Below are positions 16,324 through 23,063 of a stretch of DNA of 49,554 nt, in pieces; position 1 is the first letter of the stretch; each line of letters opens with the position of its first letter. The position numbers and the translations under genes were made by a program. Origin of the DNA: Candidatus Rokuibacteriota bacterium (GTDB lineage: Bacteria > Methylomirabilota > Methylomirabilia > Rokubacteriales > CSP1-6); NCBI GenBank assembly GCA_003220265.1, contig QHRW01000124.1:1-49554 (forward strand), written 5' to 3'. The notes under the pieces were generated by a model. The model worked only from the letters and a program-made list of their open reading frames with translations. It was not told the origin of the DNA and made no database searches.

Positions 16324-16970
16324 TGACCACGCTGCTGGGCTGGCTCGCCGCGCTCTCGCTCGCCGCCGGCGCCGTCATGGGCTTCGGCGTGGCGCCGCGC
16401 GAGGTCACGCAGGGTAACGTGCAGCGCATCATGTACCTGCACGTGCCGACGGCCTGGGTGGCGTACCTCGCCTTCGGCGTGGTGCTCGTCGCCTCCATCG
16501 CGTACCTGGCCCGGCGCCGGCCCGGCGCCGACCGCGTCGCCCACGCCTCGGCCGAGGTCGGCGTCGTCTTCACCGGGCTCACGATCGCGGCCGGCTCCAT
16601 CTGGGGCAAGCCCACGTGGGGCACGTGGTGGACGTGGGACGCGCGGCTCACCAGCGTGGCCATCCTGTTCGTGATGTACCTGGGCTACCTGCTGCTGCGC
16701 GGGATGATCGACGACCACGAGCGCGCCGCGCGCTACTGCGCGGTGCTCGGCATCGTGGCCGCGCTCGACGTGCCGCTCGTGCACTTCTCCGTCTACTGGT
16801 GGCGCACGCTGCACCAGCCGCCCTCGGTGCTCAAGCCCGGGGCGGCCACGATGCCGCCGGCCATCCTCGCCGCGCTGCTGGTAAACCTGGTGGCGTTCAC
16901 GCTGCTCTACGTCTATTTCGTCGCGAAGCGGGTCCGCCTGCTGCGTGCCGAGTCGGAGGCGCTCGCCTGA
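16323..16970 (+). CDS. ccmC: Haem delivery protein CcmC
   Basis: A 215-residue membrane protein of the haem-handling family. The tryptophan-rich WGTWWTWDARLTS motif (about residues 99-111) and the flanking His in MYLHVPTAW and VPLVHFSVYWWRTLHQPPS are the haem-binding WWD domain and its two axial His regions. CcmC loads haem onto CcmE at the outer face of the cytoplasmic membrane. The ATG overlaps the ccmB stop by one base (TGATG). The stop is followed directly by a 22-codon frame made by a palindromic repeat. Confidence 0.95.
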   Translation: MTTLLGWLAALSLAAGAVMGFGVAPREVTQGNVQRIMYLHVPTAWVAYLAFGVVLVASIAYLARRRPGADRVAHASAEVGVVFTGLTIAAGSIWGKPTWGTWWTWDARLTSVAILFVMYLGYLLLRGMIDDHERAARYCAVLGIVAALDVPLVHFSVYWWRTLHQPPSVLKPGAATMPPAILAALLVNLVAFTLLYVYFVAKRVRLLRAESEALA

Positions 16971-17038
16971 TGAGCAAGCGGACAATCCGAGCGCTCGGGG
17001 GGGTGGGGGGCCATCTCGGGGCCCTCCACATCAGATAA
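16970..17038 (+). CDS. 22-codon coupling frame created by a repeat between ccmC and ccmD
   Basis: An ATG at 16970 shares a base with the ccmC stop. The frame runs MSKRTIRALGGVGGHLGALHIR to a TAA at 17036-17038, and the ccmD ATG follows with no gap. The second half is encoded by the palindromic element described separately. The frame keeps the ribosome moving through an inserted repeat, so translational coupling from ccmC to ccmD would be preserved. The peptide itself may have no function. Confidence 0.4.
   Translation: MSKRTIRALGGVGGHLGALHIR
17003..17034 (+). repeat. GC-rich 3'-end palindrome, copy A
   Basis: GTGGGGGGCC (17003-17012), loop ATCTCGG, then GGCCCTCCAC (17020-17029) and ATCAG. 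The ten-base stem has one G-U wobble. Copies occur at 28353-28384 and 43157-43188 (opposite strand), always in the same orientation relative to the gene they follow. This copy lies between ccmC and ccmD and is translated in the 22-codon frame. Confidence 0.85.
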
Positions 17039-17224
17039 ATGGCCGATCACTGGGAGTTCGTCGCCGCCGCCTACGGGCTCGCCGTCCTCGTGCTGGGTGG
17101 CTACTGGCGGCATCTGCGGAGGAAGGAGCAAGAACTGATGACCGCCGGAGAACAGCGAAGCCGGCCACCGGCTCGCGCGGGCGCCGCACGTCCCGAGTCG
17201 GCCTCGCGGCACCCGCTCCAATGA
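17039..17224 (+). CDS. ccmD: Haem exporter small membrane subunit CcmD
   Basis: A 61-residue protein. HWEFVAAAYGLAVLVLGGYW is the single membrane helix and RHLRRKEQEL the basic cytoplasmic end, as in CcmD, which joins CcmABC and helps release holo-CcmE. The remaining C-terminal third, rich in Arg, Ala and Pro, is encoded by the junction element (copy 2) and is probably non-conserved. The stop overlaps the ccmE start by ATGA. Confidence 0.85.
   Translation: MADHWEFVAAAYGLAVLVLGGYWRHLRRKEQELMTAGEQRSRPPARAGAARPESASRHPLQ
17150..17220 (+). promoter_or_regulatory. Junction element, copy 2 (directly upstream of ccmE start)
   Basis: The end of ccmD reads GGCCACC, then further on CGAG-TCGGC-CTCG (17194-17206, a small hairpin), then GCGGCACCCGCT (17206-17217), CCA and the ccmE ATG. 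The copy before the DUF35 gene has CGAG-CCGTG-CTCG followed by the same block and CCA-ATG. The hairpin stem is conserved while the loop differs. There is no purine-rich ribosome site here either. Confidence 0.55.
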
Positions 17225-17655
17225 AGCCCAAGTTCCTCGTGGGGGGCGCGGTCATCCTGGTCGCGCTGGGCTACATGATCTGGGCGGGCGTCACCCAGTC
17301 GGCCGTGTACTTCGTCACGCCCTCGGAGCTGACGGCGGCGCCGGTGGCGGGCAAGGCCTATCGCCTGGGCGGGCTGGTCACGCCTGGCTCGCTCAAGTGG
17401 GAGCCGCGCTCGCTCGACCTCGCGTTCACGATGTCCGACGGGCGGGCCACCGTTCCCGTGCGGCACAAGGGGGCGGCGCCCGACCTGTTCGGCGAGGGAC
17501 GCGGCGCCGTGGTGGAAGGCCAGTGGACGGCCGACGGCTACTTCAAGGCGTCGCTGATCATGGCCAAGCACTCCGAGGAGTACAAGGCGCCGCACGACAC
17601 GAAGGAGTCGCAGTCCAAGACGCTGCTCAAGACGCTGGAGGATCCCAAGCGGTGA
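17221..17655 (+). CDS. ccmE: Periplasmic haem chaperone CcmE
   Basis: A 144-residue protein: one N-terminal anchor (about 5-24), then an OB-fold. The covalent haem attachment motif HxxxY is present as His117-Ser-Glu-Glu-Tyr121 in MAKHSEEYK, so this is the His-type CcmE of ordinary system I. FVTPSEL and GLVTPGSLKW are typical. CcmE receives haem from CcmC and passes it to CcmF/H for attachment to CxxCH sites, three of which lie in the upstream CcoO-P fusion. Confidence 0.96.
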   Translation: MKPKFLVGGAVILVALGYMIWAGVTQSAVYFVTPSELTAAPVAGKAYRLGGLVTPGSLKWEPRSLDLAFTMSDGRATVPVRHKGAAPDLFGEGRGAVVEGQWTADGYFKASLIMAKHSEEYKAPHDTKESQSKTLLKTLEDPKR

Positions 17656-19598
17656 TTCCCGAGCTCGGTACCGGTGCGCTGTTCGTCGCCCTCGCGCTCT
17701 GTCTTTACGGCGCCGTCATGGCCGCCGTCGGCGCCCGGCGCGGCCGCACGGCGTACGTCGAGTCCGCCCAGCACGCCGCGCTGGCCGTGTTCGTGCTGGT
17801 CACCACGTGCATCCTGCTGCTCGTCTACGCGTTCCTCACGTTCGACTTCTCGGTCCGCTACGTGGCCACCAACACCAACCTCGGCACGCCGTTCTATTAC
17901 CGGATCACCGCGGTGTGGGGCGCGCTGGAGGGCTCGATCGTGCTGTGGTCGTGGATGCTCACGCTCTACACGCTGATCGTCGTGCTGCGCCATCGCACCA
18001 GCGCGCGCGAGCTCTACCCGTGGGTGCTGACCGTCATGCTGAGCGTGATCGCGTTCTTCCTGCTCGTCATGACGGTGGCGGCGCCGGTCTTCGCGCGCTC
18101 GGTCCCGATCCCGGCCGACGGCCGCGGGCTCAACCCGCTGCTCGAAGACTCCGGCATGATCACGCACCCCCTGGCCCTCTACCTGGGCTTCACCGGCTTC
18201 ACGGTGCCCTTTGCCTTCGCGGTGGCCGCGCTCGTCACCGGCCGCATCGGCGACTTCTGGATCACCACGACGCGGCGATGGACGATCCTGGCCTGGTACT
18301 TCCTCTCGCTCGGGCTGCTCATCGGCGGCTGGTGGAGCTATCACGTGCTCGGCTGGGGCGGCTACTGGGCGTGGGATCCCGTCGAGAACGCGGCCTTCAT
18401 GCCGTGGCTCACCGGCACCGCGTTCCTGCACTCGGTGATGATCCAGGAGCGGCGCCGCATGCTGCGGCTCTGGAACCTCGCGCTGGTGATCCTGACCTTC
18501 AGCCTCACGCTGTTCGGCACGTTCCTCACGCGCTCGGGCATCATCGCCTCCGTGCACGCCTTCACGCAGGGCGCCATCGGCGTCTTCTTCCTGAGCTTCC
18601 TGGCGCTCGTCGTGCTGACCTCGCTGGCGCTGATCGCCTGGCGGTGGGACACGCTGGGCGCGCAGGGCGCGCTCGATTCCGTCGTCTCGCGGGAGTCGGC
18701 CTTCCTGCTCAACAACGTGCTGCTGGTGGCGGCGGCCTTCACCGTGTTCTTCGGCACCGTGTTCCCGCTCCTCTCGGAGGCGGTGCGCGGCGTCAAGGTG
18801 AGCGTGGGCGCACCTTTCTTCAACCAGGTCAACGTGCCGCTGTTCCTGTCGCTCATCTTCCTCATGGGCGTGGGACCGCTCATCGCGTGGCGGCGGGCCT
18901 CGCTCGACAATCTCAAGCGCAACTTCCTGTGGCCGGTGATGATCGGCGCGGTGGCGGCGCTGGTCCTCCGCCTTCTCGGCGTGCGCTCGACGATCGCCGT
19001 GGTGGCGCTGGCACTGACGATCTTCGTCGCGGCCACGATCGCGGTCGACCTGCTGCGCGCCACCCGGGCGCGGCGCGTGATGGGCGAGCGCGCGCTGCCG
19101 GCCCTGGGCGGCCTGCTGCTGCGCCACAACCGGCGCTACGGCGGCTTCATCGTCCACCTGGCGGTGCTGGTGGTGGCCGTCGGCGTGACCGGCTCGCAGG
19201 CGTGGTCGGTGCACACGGAGACGACGCTGGCGCGCGGCGAGCAGGCCGAGCTGGCCGGCTACCGGGTGCGCTTCGACGGGCTGCGCGAGAGCCAGGAGTC
19301 CAATCACGGCAAGGTGACGGGCACCTTCACCGTCGTGGCCGGCCGCGGCACCGGCGATAGGATCGAGCCGGCCAAGAAGTTCTATCCGCAAGAGCAATCG
19401 CCCATCGCCTACGTCGACTACCGGCTGGGCCTCATCGACGACATCTACATCGTGCTGGGCGACTTCGCGCGCGACGGCTCGCACGCCACCGTGAAGTTCC
19501 AGGTCAACCGGATGGTGTCGTGGATCTGGATCGGCGGCCTGATCCTCACGCTCGGCACGGTGCTGGCGGTGCTGCCCGAGCGTCGGAAGACCGCGTGA
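17652..19598 (+). CDS. ccmF: Cytochrome c haem lyase subunit CcmF
   Basis: A 648-residue polytopic membrane protein with the WWD-type motif WGGYWAWDPVENAAFMPWL (from about residue 234). Conserved His regions lie in ITHPLALYLG and FLHSVMIQ. CcmF receives haem from CcmE and, with CcmH, forms the thioether bonds to apocytochromes. The GTG at 17652 overlaps the ccmE stop (GTGA) and gives the family length. A large periplasmic domain before the last helix is present (about 505-625). Confidence 0.97.
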   Translation: MIPELGTGALFVALALCLYGAVMAAVGARRGRTAYVESAQHAALAVFVLVTTCILLLVYAFLTFDFSVRYVATNTNLGTPFYYRITAVWGALEGSIVLWSWMLTLYTLIVVLRHRTSARELYPWVLTVMLSVIAFFLLVMTVAAPVFARSVPIPADGRGLNPLLEDSGMITHPLALYLGFTGFTVPFAFAVAALVTGRIGDFWITTTRRWTILAWYFLSLGLLIGGWWSYHVLGWGGYWAWDPVENAAFMPWLTGTAFLHSVMIQERRRMLRLWNLALVILTFSLTLFGTFLTRSGIIASVHAFTQGAIGVFFLSFLALVVLTSLALIAWRWDTLGAQGALDSVVSRESAFLLNNVLLVAAAFTVFFGTVFPLLSEAVRGVKVSVGAPFFNQVNVPLFLSLIFLMGVGPLIAWRRASLDNLKRNFLWPVMIGAVAALVLRLLGVRSTIAVVALALTIFVAATIAVDLLRATRARRVMGERALPALGGLLLRHNRRYGGFIVHLAVLVVAVGVTGSQAWSVHTETTLARGEQAELAGYRVRFDGLRESQESNHGKVTGTFTVVAGRGTGDRIEPAKKFYPQEQSPIAYVDYRLGLIDDIYIVLGDFARDGSHATVKFQVNRMVSWIWIGGLILTLGTVLAVLPERRKTA

Positions 19599-20122
19599 GG
19601 CATCGCTGGCGCTGGCTCCTGCCGCTGGCGGCCGTGCCCGTCCTGGCGCTGCTGGCCTACGGCTTCAAGCTCAACCCGCGCGACGTGCCGTCGCCGCTGG
19701 TGGGGCGGACGGCCGCGCCCTTTTTCCTCACCGCCTTCGACGGCACGCCGGTGGAGCTGGGCGCGCTCCGCGGCAAGGTCGTCGTCGTGAACTTCTGGGC
19801 GTCGTGGTGCAACCCGGCCTGCTACGAGGAGGCGCCGGTGCTCGAGCGCGGCTGGCGCGCGTACCGTGAGCGCGGCGTGGTCGTCCTCGGCGTGGACATC
19901 CAGGACACGGACGAGGCCGCGCAGAAGTTCATCAACGCCTTCGGCCTGACGTTCAAGAACTCACCCGACCGCGGCGGCAAGATCTCGGTCGACTACGGCA
20001 TCTACGGCGTGCCGGAGACGTTCTTCATCGATCGCGCCGGGCGCATCCACCGCAAGCACGTCGGCGCGGTCACGGACGAGGTCTTCCGCGAGACGGTCGA
20101 AACGCTGCTGGCGGCGAAATGA
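19595..20122 (+). CDS. ccmG: Thioredoxin-like protein CcmG/TlpA with an unusual CxxxC site
   Basis: A 175-residue protein: one N-terminal anchor (about 5-22) and a TlpA/DsbE thioredoxin domain. It is expected to keep the CxxCH cysteines of apocytochromes reduced in the periplasm. The active site reads FWASWCNPACYEEAP, so the two cysteines (72 and 76) are spaced by three residues instead of the canonical two (WCxxC). The cis-Pro loop GVPETFFID is normal. GTGA overlap with ccmF fixes the GTG start. The ccmG stop TGA lies within ATGA; the frame opened by that ATG runs in phase to ccmH. Confidence 0.92.
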   Translation: MRHRWRWLLPLAAVPVLALLAYGFKLNPRDVPSPLVGRTAAPFFLTAFDGTPVELGALRGKVVVVNFWASWCNPACYEEAPVLERGWRAYRERGVVVLGVDIQDTDEAAQKFINAFGLTFKNSPDRGGKISVDYGIYGVPETFFIDRAGRIHRKHVGAVTDEVFRETVETLLAAK

Positions 20123-20130
20123 CCGAACCG

Positions 20131-20385
20131 CTAGCCGCGCGCGTCGGGAATGCGGGCGTCGACGTCGTCGGCGCAGCGCTTGAGCGTGGCCGCGATGCGC
20201 GCGCGCGCCGCGCCCCAGCGCGCGGCCGACTCCACCGCGTCGCGCGGCAGCTCGCAGTCGGCGAGCACGCCGCTGGTGCCGGCCACGGTGACGCGGAAGC
20301 GCTCGGCGTCCTCGGCGATGCCGACGACCGTGGTGTTCGGCGCGATCTTCTGGACGAGGTCCTCGATGAGCGTGCGTGGATCCAT
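20131..20385 (-). CDS. Small unknown protein encoded antisense inside the ccm operon
   Basis: An 84-residue protein starting ATG at 20385 (MDPRTLIEDLVQKIAPNT). The frame extends upstream through the tandem repeat, but the start is placed where ordinary protein-like sequence begins. It has a predicted alpha-beta character, no membrane segment, one Cys in LADCELP, and no family that I recognise. It lies between ccmG and ccmH on the opposite strand to all of its neighbours, with the tandem palindrome over its 5' side. This suggests that gene and repeat arrived together as an insertion. Confidence 0.6.
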   Translation of the reverse strand: MDPRTLIEDLVQKIAPNTTVVGIAEDAERFRVTVAGTSGVLADCELPRDAVESAARWGAARARIAATLKRCADDVDARIPDARG

Positions 20386-20390
20386 GCGGC

Positions 20391-20474
20391 CCCCTCTCGA
20401 TTGCAGGGGAACCCTGGCCGGGTTCCCCCGTCCCCCTCTGGATTGCAGGGGAACCCTGGCAGGGTTCCCCCGTC
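20391..20474. repeat. Tandem 42-base palindromic repeat, two copies
   Basis: Two units of 42 bases (20391-20432 and 20433-20474), nearly identical, each carrying the hairpin GGGGAACCC-TGGC(C/A)-GGGTTCCCC. The unit is an exact number of codons, so it encodes a 14-residue repeat in the ccmH frame (LQGNPGRVPPSP) and also on the opposite strand. It separates the antisense gene from ccmH. A third partial unit (CCCCTCC) follows. It could form strong RNA hairpins just upstream of ccmH. Confidence 0.85.
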
Positions 20475-21000
20475 CCCTCCGAAACAAGTCCGTCAGAGTG
20501 GGTGCAACGCGGGTGCCAGCGAGCGCCGCCGGCCGCGCCGGCGCGCGGCGCTGCTGATCGCGGCGTGGCTGCTGCTGGGCGTCGCCGCCGCCGGAGCGCA
20601 GCAGCCCGCGAGGCCGGTGAACGTCGACGAGCAGCAGGTGTACGCGGTGGCCGCGGAGCTCCGCTGCGTCGTCTGCCAGAATCTCTCCGTCGCCGACTCG
20701 CCCTCGGAGATGGCGGGCCAGATGCGCGCCATCGTGCGCGAGCGGCTGGCCGCCGGCGAGTCGCCCGCCCAGGTGCGCCAGTACTTCGTGGACCGCTACG
20801 GCGACTGGATCCTGCTGGCGCCGCCGCGGCGTGGCTTCACGCTGCTGGTGTGGATCGTGCCGTACATCGCCGCGCTGCTGGGCCTCGCGCTGGTCGCCGT
20901 GCTCGTCACCCGCTGGACGCGCCGGAGGCCCGCGCCGCCGCCGCCCGTCGACGCGGCGATGAGCGAGCGCATCCGCCGCGAGCTGGAGCAGGAGCCGTGA
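20443..21000 (+). CDS. ccmH: Cytochrome c maturation thiol protein CcmH (short form)
   Basis: The recognisable protein starts near 20551 with a signal-like hydrophobic stretch. The mature domain carries the redox motif LRCVVCQNLSVADS, then the helices typical of CcmH, and a C-terminal membrane anchor (FTLLVWIVPYIAALLGLALV). It binds and reduces apocytochrome CxxCH motifs with CcmF. No ATG or GTG is in frame near the signal peptide. In-frame starts are TTG codons within the tandem repeat (20401, 20443), a CTG at 20551, or the distant ATG at 20119 that overlaps ccmG. I list the second TTG as a placeholder; the start is unresolved. The stop overlaps ccmI by GTGA. Confidence 0.85.
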   Translation: MQGNPGRVPPSPPKQVRQSGCNAGASERRRPRRRAALLIAAWLLLGVAAAGAQQPARPVNVDEQQVYAVAAELRCVVCQNLSVADSPSEMAGQMRAIVRERLAAGESPAQVRQYFVDRYGDWILLAPPRRGFTLLVWIVPYIAALLGLALVAVLVTRWTRRRPAPPPPVDAAMSERIRRELEQEP

Positions 21001-21953
21001 GCTTCACCACCGGCGCCATCGTCGCCGCCCTCGTGCTCGGGCTGCCGGCGCTGCTCTTCGCGCTGTGGCCGCTGCGCCGCGCGCGCGGCGCCGCCGCCCT
21101 GCTGCCGCTGCCGCCCGACGCGCGCGAGCGGCTGGCCGAGGACAAGCGCGCGGCGCTGCGTGCGCTGCGCGAGCTCGAGTTCGAGCACGCCTCCGGCCAC
21201 GTCTCCGACGCCGACTACGCCGACCTGCGCGCGCGCTACGAGGCGGAGACCGCCGCCATTCTTTCCGAGCTCGACCGGCTCGGCGCACCGAAGGCCGCAC
21301 CCGTGCCGGCGCCGCCCGCCGCGGCGCCCGCGCCGCCGAGCACGGCCTGGCGTCACCCGGCGGCGATCGCCGTGGGAGCCGTCGCGCTGGTGACGTTCGG
21401 CGTCGGGCTCGGCGTCGGCATCGTGCGCTACACGGAGCCCGACCCCAATGCGGGAGCACCGATGCCCGGCAGCCGTCCGCTGGCCGGCGGCGGGCCGATG
21501 GCGATGGAGGCGCCCAGCGCCGCGAACGCCCCCAAGGGGCCGGTGACGCCGCAGATGCTGCAGGGCATGCTGTCGGCGGCGCGTGGCGCGCTGTTCGCGG
21601 GCCAGTACAGCCAGGCCATCCAGGCCTACCAGGCGGTGCTCAAGCGCGATCCCGACAACGTGGACGCCATGACGCACATGGGGCTGATCGCCGCCATCGC
21701 CTCGCAGGGCAACGAGCACGGCCCCGAGATGGTGGATCGCGCGCTCGGGCTGTTCGACCGCGCGCTGGCGAAGGATCCGAACTACGCCCCGGCGCTGCTC
21801 TACCGCGGGCAGGTGCTCTACGAGGTGAAGAAGGACGCGCGCGGGGCGATCAAGTCGTGGGAGAAGTTCCTGGCGCTCACGCCGGCCGGCGAGGACCGCG
21901 AGCGCGTGCAGAAGATGATCGCCGAGGCCCGCGCGGGCGCGCCGAAGCGTTAG
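20997..21953 (+). CDS. ccmI: CcmI-type TPR protein of cytochrome c maturation
   Basis: A 318-residue protein starting GTG in a GTGA overlap with ccmH. Two membrane segments (about 5-24 and 117-137) flank a charged coiled region with ALRELEFEHASGHVSDADY, a pattern typical of CcmI/CycH. The C-terminal half has TPR repeats (QYSQAIQAYQAVLKRDPDN; then ALAKDPNYAPALLYRG). CcmI binds the C-terminal helix of apocytochromes and presents them to CcmFH. It closes the operon. Confidence 0.9.
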   Translation: MSFTTGAIVAALVLGLPALLFALWPLRRARGAAALLPLPPDARERLAEDKRAALRALRELEFEHASGHVSDADYADLRARYEAETAAILSELDRLGAPKAAPVPAPPAAAPAPPSTAWRHPAAIAVGAVALVTFGVGLGVGIVRYTEPDPNAGAPMPGSRPLAGGGPMAMEAPSAANAPKGPVTPQMLQGMLSAARGALFAGQYSQAIQAYQAVLKRDPDNVDAMTHMGLIAAIASQGNEHGPEMVDRALGLFDRALAKDPNYAPALLYRGQVLYEVKKDARGAIKSWEKFLALTPAGEDRERVQKMIAEARAGAPKR

Positions 21954-21963
21954 CCGGGAGGCG

Positions 21964-22302
21964 TCAGGGCCGGCCGGACTTGCGCCGGACGGCGAGCGGG
22001 ACCGCCACCACGGCATCGCCGTTGACGACCACCAGCGGCACGGTCCACACCACCTCGACGTTCACGATGCGGTCGGTATTGACGATGCGGACGTCCTTCT
22101 CGGACAGCGGCACGCCGGCCTCGTTGGCCGCCGTCATCACCCTGGCCTTCAGCTCGCGCGAGGGAATCGTCTCCACGCCGTCCCTGGAGACGATCTCGTG
22201 CACGGCGTTGTTGACGGCGACGTACGAGAACGCCGCCAGCATACCCGAGTAGGCGATCCAAGCCAGCCCTGCGATCAGCAGACCCCAGAAAAACACTTTC
22301 AT
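21964..22302 (-). CDS. Small membrane-anchored protein of unknown function (DUF4845-like)
   Basis: A 112-residue protein: MKVFFWGLLIAGLAWIAY is a membrane helix, then a soluble domain with alternating beta and alpha pattern (VNNAVHEIV, SRELKARVMTAANEAGVPL, WTVPLVVVNGDAVVAVPLAV). The layout of one helix and a short alpha-beta domain recalls DUF4845 proteins near lepB; the match is from memory only. It is convergent with ccmI (10 bases apart) and 28 bases downstream of the DtxR-type regulator. Confidence 0.65.
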   Translation of the reverse strand: MKVFFWGLLIAGLAWIAYSGMLAAFSYVAVNNAVHEIVSRDGVETIPSRELKARVMTAANEAGVPLSEKDVRIVNTDRIVNVEVVWTVPLVVVNGDAVVAVPLAVRRKSGRP

Positions 22303-22330
22303 GAGCGTCGGCCCTCCGTGAGCTGGACGT

Positions 22331-23023
22331 TCACGCCGCGTCTTTCGGCAGGTAGACCCAGATCTTCGCCGCCGCCGGCAGGCCGAGGGTGATGGCCTGC
22401 CCGTCTCCGGCCGCCGTGATGGTGCCGGCCCACGGCGCCACCTCGGTGATCTTGAGACGGCGGCCGGGCCGCACGTTGTGGCGCCAGAGGTGCTCCAGCA
22501 AGTTCTTGTCGGCCTCGGCCTCCTCGGTGATGCGCTCCACCACGACCGACGCCCCCACGCGGGCCTGGGCCAGCGGGAACGGCGCCACGCGCTTGAGCGG
22601 CGCGGCCATGCCGGGGATGGGATTGCCGTGCGGGCACGTGGACGGCATGCCGAGCAGCTCGGCCAGCCGGTCCTCCACGCGCGGCGAGATGGCGTGCTCG
22701 AGCCGGTGCGCCTCCTCGTGGGCGTCGGTCCAGTTGAGCCCGAGCGTGTCGGTGAGCCAGCGCTCCAGCAGCCGGTGACGACGCGCCATGACCTCGGCGA
22801 TCTGCTTGCCCTTGGTGGTGAGCGTGAGCGCCTTGCCGCGCCCGACCTTCACGTAGCCGCCGCGGGTCATGCGATGGATGGACTCGGTGACGGCCGGGGC
22901 CGAGATCCCCATGTGCTTGGCGAGGCGGGCGCCGATGACGGGCTTGCCGCTGCCGGCGAGATCGTAGATCGCCGCCAGGTAGTCCTGCACCGAAGCGGTC
23001 GTGTGATTCTCAGAAGTCCGCAA
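22331..23023 (-). CDS. DtxR/MntR-family metal-dependent transcriptional regulator
   Basis: A 230-residue protein with N-terminal winged helix (SVQDYLAAIYDLAG, then LAKHMGISAPAVTESIHRM), dimer/metal domain and a C-terminal SH3-like FeoA domain. Candidate metal ligands are Asp14, His83, His106, Glu109 and His110. The Cys of DtxR is His106 here, and MntR Glu11 is Ala17, so the metal (Fe or Mn) is uncertain. TTG start; a TATACT box lies seven bases before it, which would make the transcript nearly leaderless. Divergent from ligA with only 40 bases between. Such regulators repress metal uptake genes; none is in this window. Confidence 0.88.
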   Translation of the reverse strand: MRTSENHTTASVQDYLAAIYDLAGSGKPVIGARLAKHMGISAPAVTESIHRMTRGGYVKVGRGKALTLTTKGKQIAEVMARRHRLLERWLTDTLGLNWTDAHEEAHRLEHAISPRVEDRLAELLGMPSTCPHGNPIPGMAAPLKRVAPFPLAQARVGASVVVERITEEAEADKNLLEHLWRHNVRPGRRLKITEVAPWAGTITAAGDGQAITLGLPAAAKIWVYLPKDAA

Positions 23024-23063
23024 CGCGCCCAGTATACCCGAGATCCGGTGCTATCCTGACGCC

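Noticed and set aside
17538..19484. 648-codon minus-strand frame opposite ccmF
   Set aside because: His/Arg/Asp-rich shadow of the ccmF reading frame with no recognisable fold.
20119..20442. N-terminal extension of CcmH from the ATG overlapping ccmG
   Set aside because: It would put about 145 low-complexity residues in front of a signal peptide and is antisense to a more protein-like gene. Kept only as an alternative start.
20391..20474. CRISPR array
   Set aside because: Only two contiguous 42-base units with no spacers and no cas genes; it is a tandem repeat.
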